DNA from: a virus
Virus record (IMG/VR): IMGVR_UViG_3300020183_000391
Coordinates: 1-26,807 of that record
Direction: 5' to 3' (one strand)
Length of the DNA: 26,807 nucleotides
The stretch's first letter is position 1. Each line of letters begins with the position of its first letter. Both the position numbers and the translations under genes were made by a program. The notes under the pieces were generated by a model. That model made no database searches, had not been told where the DNA came from, and worked only from the letters and a program-made list of their open reading frames with translations. Below, one piece after another: positions 1-6,900 of the stretch.

Positions 1-228
1 GTCGCTCATGGCCACCGGTGTCACGTCGGTGTCTTCGGTGAGGGCCGAAGTAACGGCGGTCAAGTCGTTGAAAATCGTGAACTTGACGCTGGAACCCGGC
101 ATTGCTTGTGCGACAGGCATCACGTCTGCCACCGCGTCGAACAAGAGTTCGCTGCGGAGTGCGAAGTACGCAATCCTGTCAAATGCTGTCTGGTCTGTTG
201 ACAGACTCGACGTTTGTGTCTTGGACAC
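1..228 (-). CDS. Major capsid protein, N-terminal part (cut by window edge)
   Basis: This reading frame is open from a GTG at 228 to the first base of the window, giving 76 codons. It is the last gene in view on the transcribed strand, and the rest lies outside. The segment FTIFNDLTAVTSAL and the surrounding pattern AYFALRSELLFD...AMPGSS...TDVTPVAMSD are, from memory, typical of the N-terminal arm of N4-gp56-like phage major capsid proteins, which build the icosahedral shell. It follows directly after the scaffold gene, the usual order. An in-frame TAA lies four codons before the GTG, so no earlier start is possible. The Shine-Dalgarno is weak (AGGTAAAG). It probably shares the promoter at 827-855 with the scaffold gene. 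The fold assignment is by recognition, not by search. Confidence 0.82.
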   Translation of the reverse strand, partial: MSKTQTSSLSTDQTAFDRIAYFALRSELLFDAVADVMPVAQAMPGSSVKFTIFNDLTAVTSALTEDTDVTPVAMSD

Positions 229-248
229 TTTCTTTACCTGTTACTTTC

Positions 249-272
249 CCCGACAGGCGCGGGGCCTGTGGG
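249..272 (-). other. Hairpin between scaffold and capsid genes
   Basis: An inverted repeat ACAGGC-(5 nt)-GCCTGT at 253-269 is extended by a CCC/GGG pairing with a one-base bulge. It fills almost the whole 44-base gap between the scaffold stop codon and the capsid start. No T-run follows it on the transcribed strand, so it does not look like an intrinsic terminator. It could be an RNA processing or stability element that separates the expression levels of scaffold and capsid. That role is inference. Confidence 0.4.
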
Positions 273-731
273 CTAGATGTTTTCTACTTGTTGTCTCATT
301 TGAGCCAAGAGTTGCATGACTTCGTCTTGGTTGCGTGTCGCATTCAACTTGGCGGTCCAATCGACCTGTTCGTCGTTTGTCTCACCGGCTGAACCGGCTT
401 TCTGCAACCTTGACCAAGCCCGTTTCTCGGACTCGTCAACCATGTCTTGCGGCTTTGAGGGTTGAAGCAGATTGGCTTCTTCGGCTGCTTTCCTGATGGC
501 CTCAGGGGAAACCTCGCCGTCGTAACCTTTGACGAAGTACTTTGCAATCGGTGCATTGAGGTCAATGCCCGCTTTGGTGAAAGCCATTTCTCGTTTCAGG
601 TTCTCGAACTCCGCAGCCTGTTGACGGAGCAGTTTGTTTTCCTGCTCCACCTTTCTCAGGTGCGAACGAACGGGGTCTTTGCCTGCCGTTTCGCCAGTCT
701 CGTCTTCATACTCTTCGTTGACGCTTGACAT
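273..731 (-). CDS. Capsid scaffold (assembly) protein
   Basis: A 152-aa acidic, highly charged protein directly upstream of the major capsid gene. Residues about 25-50 (from LRKVEQENKLLRQQ) form a strong heptad-type coiled coil, and the C-terminus is again helical and Gln-rich (QLLAQMRQQ). Small size, acidic N-terminus, central coiled coil and position just before the capsid gene are the hallmarks of phage scaffold proteins. These direct procapsid assembly and are then lost. The ATG at 731 has GGAG six bases upstream. A consensus-like promoter lies about 100 bases upstream, so scaffold and capsid can be transcribed apart from the rest of the late operon. Sequence identity to a known scaffold family was not established. 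Confidence 0.75.
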   Translation of the reverse strand: MSSVNEEYEDETGETAGKDPVRSHLRKVEQENKLLRQQAAEFENLKREMAFTKAGIDLNAPIAKYFVKGYDGEVSPEAIRKAAEEANLLQPSKPQDMVDESEKRAWSRLQKAGSAGETNDEQVDWTAKLNATRNQDEVMQLLAQMRQQVENI

Positions 732-826
732 GACTCACTCCATTCTGCCCACTCCCGTTCGGAGGAATCGGGAGGCTGCTTTCACCCTTGTTGCTTAGGT
801 CAGGTCGGGGATTCCTAACAACAACA

Positions 827-855
827 AACATACACCCACAAGTGGGTATTGTCAA
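827..855 (-). promoter_or_regulatory. Sigma70-type promoter for scaffold and capsid genes
   Basis: On the minus strand a perfect TTGACA (850-855) is followed by a 17-bp spacer and TATGTT (827-832), which matches the -10 consensus at four of six positions. It starts only three bases past the stop codon of the preceding gene and would give a leader of roughly 90 bases before the scaffold ATG at 731. That leader contains a CTCCCG/CGGGAG hairpin around 747-769. This is the best consensus promoter in the window. It fits the need for high capsid expression. Confidence 0.7.
834..847 (-). promoter_or_regulatory. Palindromic operator inside the scaffold/capsid promoter spacer
   Basis: A perfect 14-bp palindrome, ACCCAC-TT-GTGGGT on the minus strand, sits wholly between the -35 and -10 boxes. 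A dimeric protein bound here would block or remodel RNA polymerase. It differs in sequence from the GCGAAC-N4-GTTCGC palindromes further along, so it would need another regulator. Alternatively the RNA could form a short hairpin followed by the T-rich GTTTGTTGTTGTT and act as a weak terminator for the upstream genes. Confidence 0.55.
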
Positions 856-858
856 GGG

Positions 859-2064
859 CTATTGAGCAGTACCTACGCCAGTCTCAATTACACCAGAAGT
901 TGCGCCACGCGTAGAAGCAAACTGTCCGCCGCCCTCGAACTCGGCCTTGCGCATAGCCTTGCGTTTTTCAAGGCGTTGGGCCGCCATCGGGTTGTAGCCG
1001 AATGCCGCGCCGAGACGTTCTTGTTCGCTAAGTCCCTCTTCGCCCGTAAGGGCCTCGTAGAGTCCAGCCTGCTGCGTAAGGGTGGTGAACGCCGTACCAG
1101 CCTGAGCAGCCGTATAGCCGCGAGCCGCAATGTCTTCTGCCGTATCAGCCGTGAGTTGCATGCCGCCCTGCTCTTTGCCGATTGAAGCAATCTTTGCAGC
1201 CTCAGCCCTACGCTTCAGCATTGACACACTTGTCTTCGGGTCAAGGAAGTAGGCAGCCAAATCTTTGTCTTCCACGTTGTATAACTCGCGCATCTGGGCT
1301 TTGGTGCCAGGGTCTGCATCACGCACAACTTGGTAGGCGTTTGTCATCCGGTCGTATAGTTCTGCTGGGGATACGTCTCCACCGATGAGGGATTCAAATA
1401 TCTCTTGGCGGTTGAAGTATTCGAGCATGCCGCCGCGACGCAGGACTTCGCGGTAAGTGTTTTCCATGTCGACGTAGGAGCGAGGATTGAGGGCCGGGAG
1501 GCCTGCTGCTCGTCGGGCTTCGTTGGCTTTGAATCTGGTTTTGAATGCGTCAGTGTTACGCAGTTCAAACAGTACGGATGCTTCGTCTTCAATGCCACGA
1601 GCCATCAGTTCGTTGAGCGTGCCCTCAAGTGAGGACAATCCGAATTCGGCAAGGTATGACTTTAGTTTCGCAAATGCGTTTTGGTCAAATGTTGATGCCG
1701 TCTCATCATCGTCGTCTGGTGGTGGCGTCTCATCATCGTCGTCTGGTGGTGGCGTAGTGTCTGCTGGTCCGATGTCGGTTCGAGTTTGATTGCCGTCAAT
1801 GTCAGTAACAACTTGGATGCGGCGACCACCCTCAATGACAATCTCAGAACTGACGATGTAGTAACGACGTTTCGCCGCATAAGGGTCAACAGGGGGTGCG
1901 ACCTGCTCTGGCCTGATGGTCGTATCGGCGGGAATGTTCAAACCTGGTTGCGCTGGAGACAACGCTCCCTGATCAATGAGTTGTTGCACCTGCTCTGGTG
2001 AAAGTTCGCGAACATCTTCGGGGTCAAAAAACGCCTGGTTGCTTGGTTGATACATCATGCTCAT
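859..2064 (-). CDS. Unknown late protein, probable virion component
   Basis: A 401-aa protein from a late-gene run between portal and capsid, not recognised as a family. The N-terminal third (to about residue 130) is Pro- and Asp-rich and ends in two exact copies of a nine-residue acidic repeat (ETPPPDDDD), which looks like a flexible linker. From about residue 130 on it is mostly alpha-helical (for example YDRMTNAYQVVRDADPG and the Ala-rich stretch near 290-330). The C-terminus is Gly/Thr-rich and low in complexity. The ATG overlaps the previous stop as TAATG, the same coupling used at four successive junctions here. Position suggests a head or internal virion protein. No enzymatic motif is visible. 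Confidence 0.6.
   Translation of the reverse strand: MSMMYQPSNQAFFDPEDVRELSPEQVQQLIDQGALSPAQPGLNIPADTTIRPEQVAPPVDPYAAKRRYYIVSSEIVIEGGRRIQVVTDIDGNQTRTDIGPADTTPPPDDDDETPPPDDDDETASTFDQNAFAKLKSYLAEFGLSSLEGTLNELMARGIEDEASVLFELRNTDAFKTRFKANEARRAAGLPALNPRSYVDMENTYREVLRRGGMLEYFNRQEIFESLIGGDVSPAELYDRMTNAYQVVRDADPGTKAQMRELYNVEDKDLAAYFLDPKTSVSMLKRRAEAAKIASIGKEQGGMQLTADTAEDIAARGYTAAQAGTAFTTLTQQAGLYEALTGEEGLSEQERLGAAFGYNPMAAQRLEKRKAMRKAEFEGGGQFASTRGATSGVIETGVGTAQ
1700..1753 (-). repeat. 27-bp perfect tandem duplication (two copies)
   Basis: Two identical 27-bp units at 1700-1726 and 1727-1753 encode two copies of the nine-residue acidic, Pro-rich motif ETPPPDDDD in the 401-aa late protein. The unit is a multiple of three, so the frame is kept. 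Perfect identity indicates a recent slippage duplication or ongoing length variation of a linker. Confidence 0.85.
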
Positions 2065-3104
2065 TAGATGTACTGTCCTAACGCTTGCTCAAGCATTGAA
2101 ATGAGGGACGACGCTTGTTTCTTGGCTTCACGCGTATTTGACCACTTGTACTTCGGGTCCTTCTTCAACGTGTACTCCCACTCCGAAGCGGACATGCTCG
2201 TGCCGTCCGAGGTCCGTTTGTCCAACGCAATCCTAAACTTCGGGTCCGTGTATTTCACGTCGTTCGGGTTCAGTTCAAGTGTGCGTGCAGCAATCTCGCG
2301 GTATGGTTCGAACACGTCGTCAATCGTGTAACCCTGGTCAAACTGTTGGGAAAAGTGCGGCATCATAATCTTTGCGTGGTCCCTGGCTTTCTTCAACAGC
2401 AGGTCGCTCGTGTAGGTCGTGCCAAGATAAGCCTTGCCGGTGAGAACGGAGTTGATTTGCTCTTCCAATCCGGGCGGGTTGTAGTTGTAGCGCTTGAGTG
2501 ATTCGCGCAGAATGGTTGCCTCATCGGTTTCACCGAGGGCAACTGGGCCACCTGGGGTTGTTTTGCGTCCAGCAACAATCGAGTAGGCGTAGTACTTGGT
2601 TTGCGCAGCAGAAGCCTTGGTGCTTAGGGCATAGGTTGCCAAGTCGATGAGTTGTTTGTCGTCGAGTTCCAACTCGCCGTATTCCTGCAACAACTCAATC
2701 TTTTTTGCTTCAACCTGTTCACGTTTGTTGGCTTCCGGGGTGAGCGTCCATTCGCGACGCGACGGAGCAACCTTGGTGTACAGATTGGTTGCTTTGACTT
2801 TGGACATCCAAACGTCTTTGCCCGCCTGGGTGGTCAAGTCATACTTGTTCGGGTTCTTTGCGTAGTCGAGGAACAGGTCAATAAGGTCGTCACCGAACTC
2901 TTGACGTGCCTTGGCTTCCCCTTCTGCGCCGTCAACCAAATCCGAAAATTGCGGGAACTCTGTTTTGAAGCGAGTGCGCCAATCTGACGATTTGCCACCG
3001 GCATACTTTTCGTCGTATTCGGCACCCAACTTCTTACGGTTGGCAGCCGTATCCTTCAAACCTCTAGCGGCCAACTGTTCTTTGACGTACTGTTCTTTTG
3101 TCAT
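2064..3104 (-). CDS. Unknown late protein, probable virion component
   Basis: A 346-aa, mainly helical and strongly charged protein without a recognised domain. The N-terminus is Lys/Glu-rich (KEQYVKEQLAARGLKD). The middle contains repeated Tyr- and Leu-rich helices, and the C-terminus carries aromatic-rich segments such as EWEYTLKKDPKYKWSN. No signal peptide or membrane segment is seen. It lies in an unbroken late-gene train and both ends overlap neighbours by one base (TAATG), which implies translational coupling and perhaps fixed stoichiometry with the flanking unknown proteins. A head-completion, adaptor or internal protein is plausible from position only. Confidence 0.6.
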   Translation of the reverse strand: MTKEQYVKEQLAARGLKDTAANRKKLGAEYDEKYAGGKSSDWRTRFKTEFPQFSDLVDGAEGEAKARQEFGDDLIDLFLDYAKNPNKYDLTTQAGKDVWMSKVKATNLYTKVAPSRREWTLTPEANKREQVEAKKIELLQEYGELELDDKQLIDLATYALSTKASAAQTKYYAYSIVAGRKTTPGGPVALGETDEATILRESLKRYNYNPPGLEEQINSVLTGKAYLGTTYTSDLLLKKARDHAKIMMPHFSQQFDQGYTIDDVFEPYREIAARTLELNPNDVKYTDPKFRIALDKRTSDGTSMSASEWEYTLKKDPKYKWSNTREAKKQASSLISMLEQALGQYI

Positions 3105-3925
3105 TACTGACCCAACGCCTGCATTGCTAAGGAGATTGCGTTACCAAGACCGTAAACAGTGCGCGAGGTTGGGTCTGCTTTTTGCGCAAAGGTTTGGGCA
3201 ACCAACCCGGCATTTGGCATTTGCTGACCGGCGGCAACCGCTTGTCGCTCGCGATTGCGAATAAAGGCTGCGGCGTCTGCCATTTCTTTGCGGGTTGGCA
3301 TACGACCAAGTTCGGACAAAAACACTTCACGTGTGTAAGCCGCAGCATCTTCGTCGGATGTGACGCGAATGACCGGTCCGGGGCTGGTAATGGTGGAGAA
3401 CGATGCGAGCATGCCGACCATGTCGGTCCAGCGTCGTTGGGCTTTGTTGGACATGTCCAGCAACGTGGCCCACGCTCTTTCGTCGTCGCCAGAATAACCA
3501 ACGCCCCGCATGAGGGCTTCGCTGATTTTTTTGTCGCCGTAAAACCCGACGCGCTTCAGTTCTTTTGAGATTCGGATTATGTCGTCGGTGCCAAGTTTTG
3601 CAAGTTCTCGCTGGACGAGGAACGGGTCTTCAAAGTTGTATTGCATTCCGGCGACTCGGCCCTGGTCGTCGTAGAGAACTGGAGTTGTTATATATTGCGG
3701 AAATTCCATGAGTCGGGGGCCGCGCAAAAGGGCACCAGGTGTGGGCCGCAAACCAATGCTAAGACGTATTTGCTCTTGTTCGGCCAAAGGAACGTCAGGG
3801 GAGAATCCTTTGAACGCGCGCTTAGGGAAGCCAAGGTTTTGGACGAAGGCGAAATCCTCTATGTTCTGGTCCTGGTTCGTTTGACCACCTTGGTCGTCAG
3901 GGTTAGTTTTATTTTTAGGAGTCAC
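3104..3925 (-). CDS. Unknown late protein, probable virion component
   Basis: About 273 aa if translation starts at the GTG at 3925. That GTG overlaps the TAG of the 1713-aa gene by one base and has AGAGGTGG about eight bases upstream, matching the junction style of this operon. A longer form starting at 3961 is open but would overlap the giant gene by 37 bases. The N-terminus is Asn/Gln/Asp-rich and likely disordered (TNPDDQGGQTNQDQ). The remainder is helical and ends in an Ala/Gln-rich tail (VYGLGNAISLAMQALGQ). No family recognised. It belongs to the set of four co-translated late proteins between portal and scaffold. Confidence 0.6.
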   Translation of the reverse strand: MTPKNKTNPDDQGGQTNQDQNIEDFAFVQNLGFPKRAFKGFSPDVPLAEQEQIRLSIGLRPTPGALLRGPRLMEFPQYITTPVLYDDQGRVAGMQYNFEDPFLVQRELAKLGTDDIIRISKELKRVGFYGDKKISEALMRGVGYSGDDERAWATLLDMSNKAQRRWTDMVGMLASFSTITSPGPVIRVTSDEDAAAYTREVFLSELGRMPTRKEMADAAAFIRNRERQAVAAGQQMPNAGLVAQTFAQKADPTSRTVYGLGNAISLAMQALGQ

Positions 3926-6900
3926 TACAAATCCACCTCTTGTACCAAAAAACGTGACCAAACTCTATCAAATTCGGGATTGTTGGCAGCCAGCGACTCG
4001 CCCAACTGGTAGAGCGCCATGCGGGCACCCATTGCTTTCTTCGACCGAAAACTCACCAGGCTCTGCGCTTTCATGTACTGCTCGCGTGCTTTCAGGTACT
4101 GCTTGGTCAAACGGGCAACGTCGTTGTCCTTGAGGCGCGGGTCGTCTACCAATTTGTTCATCTGCGCAATGTCGTTGGTCAGTTTGTTTGCTTCAAATTG
4201 CGCGCGAATCGGGAAGCCCGGGAGTTTTGCGTTCAGGTATTCGCGGTATTGGCTTAGCGCTTCTCGTTGCCTTTCGTTCGGGTTGGGGCCGAACATGCGA
4301 CGGGCCGCACGGTATTTGACCGACCCAAGACGGTTCTGGGCAAAGTCAATCATTTCGCGGTCAGTGAACTTCTCTCGTTTGCCTTCTTGCAACTGGCGCT
4401 GCCACACCGTGAATGAGAACTCACCGCCGCCACGGGGGGCCATGAAGTATGCGGTGTCCGGGAACTGGTTGATGAGGTCTTTGTTTTCGCGTTCCCACAC
4501 ACCGAACTCTTCGGTTGCTTCCAAACCCTGGGCTATGGCACGGCTCTTTGACGAGGTGTACAGAACCAGTTCGTCGCCGTACAGGTCAAGGAATCGGTCC
4601 ACTGCGCTGTCGTAATCGTCCTGTTCAAACTGGCGCAGTTCCTGCAACAGAGCATCAACAAACTTGTCGCCTCGTTTGGTTGGAATCTTCATTTCGACGG
4701 TCGGTGATGCGGGACCGGTGAACTGACCCGTAGCGCGCATGAGGGTGAGGATTTGTGCGCGTTGGCGTGCATCGGCCATCAAACGCGTGACGCCATCTTC
4801 GGTTGATAGGTCGTACCTATCCGAGTTGACCGACAGGGCACGCAACACCTCCATGTAGGTATTGCCGTAGGTGGTGTTCATGTAGACCTGGTTCGTGAGC
4901 ATGCCGCTCACCGCCGGGGCCGCTTTCTGCAACCATGACGGAACCACGTTGACGGCCTGGGTGAACGACACTTCGCCAAATGGAAGCAGTAGTTCTTTCA
5001 ACTTGTCGTACTTGGGGACATCGGGAAGAATCTGGGAAACGGCAAAACTTGCATACGGACCCAACGCCGGATAGAAACTAATGCCCTGGGATAGCCGGGT
5101 TAGCGGGGCTGCAAGTGGTGCGTTGATTCCGGTAAACAGTTTGGCAATCGTTCCTGAGAGTGGGAAGGTGAACATTTGTTCGCCGGTTGACGGGTCACGG
5201 TAAATGAATCCGCGCCCATCGCGGTCCGGGTCTGCCTCGGAGAAGCCGCGGTAAACCTTGTGGAACTGGCGATAGATGTTGATGTTGTCCTCAACGGCCA
5301 ATGATGTGTAGCGGCCGATAACGTCACGCCAGGCGGCTTCGAACGGCGCAACGATGCGCAGAGCGTCCTGAAAGTTGTTGCGCGATGATGCGTCATACAG
5401 CAGTTCTTTGGTGCGGGTAATGCCAACGAAGCGGGAGTATTCGTCCAATTCTTCAACGGTAAGTGTGCCCTGTATGCCCTTGCGTCCTGGCAGCGACTCG
5501 ATTGCTTTTGTCACCTTGGAACGACCAGGCCAGTTGCTTTCGCCAATGTACTTGCGAATGTTGCCACCGCTCTTTTCGTAGATGTCGGCATACAGTTTCA
5601 TGCCTTCTTCGTACGACAACTGATTGATGTGCTTTACAACTTCGTCGTAGTAGTACTGGCGGAACACGACTGACTTTTCCAGTTTGCGAGAAGCCGTGTC
5701 ATACAGGTCAAACCACCAACCAGTGGCTTTGTCCATTGCGTTGTAGACCGCTTCATCAAGCGAGTCATATTTGCCACCGGAACGGTAACGAAGCATCTGT
5801 TCACGTGGATACGAAAATGCCAACCCGCTCTTTGATGTTTCGTCATAAAGTCGCTGGCGCTCAACGAGTCGGCGCGCTTCTTTGGAACCCATTCCATTGC
5901 GTCCCGCCGTGGCGGCATTTTCGCTGACTATGGGTACAAATGTGATTTGATTGCCTTCAATTCTCTGCAGGATTCCTTTCACTTCAACTCCGTCAATTTC
6001 AACGCTGCGCTTCTGACCAATGGCCAATCTGTCTTTTGCATTCTTCAACTTAAACATCGATGCATCAACAACTCTGGTATTTGCCAGGTCGCCCACGGCG
6101 TTGTGCGCAAACAGGAACAGAACGTCATCTAGATTGCCGGTGTTTGTTTTGACGTTGCCGATTACGACGTGCCGGAAATAGGCGTCAAGAATTGAACGAT
6201 AGAAGTCTGGGTCTTGTTTTTTGAGTTGCAACAGATTCAGTGGAGGGAACTTGTGGACTGCGTCATCGGCCTTGTCGTAGAACTCGATGCCGTCGGAAAA
6301 CAAGGCGTTGGTTGCACGAAATGCGTAGGTTCGCTCATTGTCCATGAACTTGAGCAGTTCTTCAACGATTTCGTCTTCGGTTTTTCCTGCAGACAACAAC
6401 AGCGCAACACGACTCTGGAACTCATCTGACTGTGTTTTCTGTGCTGATTGGATAACACCGTCGGTGTGGTATTGGCTGGGGTATCGTTTTGGTCCGTCAG
6501 CGCGCGAAACCAGTGTGAACGAGCCGGTCTTCTTTCTGTGGTAAACGCTGTCAGAAGTGGTCCAACCGTGACGCGTTTTTGTTGACATGAACGCGTTGCG
6601 CAAATCCTCCCACACGTCTTCTTGATTGCTGCGTTCCCACACGCGTCGACGCACACCAGCCTCGGCCATGTCACGGCCTTCTTCGATTGCTTTTCTTCCA
6701 GCGGCTGCACCAAGGTCGGTGAACTCCACACCCATGATGCTCTGCCCATACTTTTTGCCCATCACTGCATGGATGTAATCAATCGGATGCTTGAACTGGT
6801 TGACCCCACCGGTTGCCATGCGGACCTGCGCGTCCATCATGTTACGAACTGCGTATCCTCCGGTTGCAAGTGTGGCCAGTTTCCAGACGCGTTGCTGCAT

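Noticed and set aside
4019-4615. Plus-strand open frame of 198 codons
   Set aside because: It is antisense to the C-terminal part of the 1713-aa gene, Arg/Ser-rich as expected for an antisense shadow, and stands alone on that strand.
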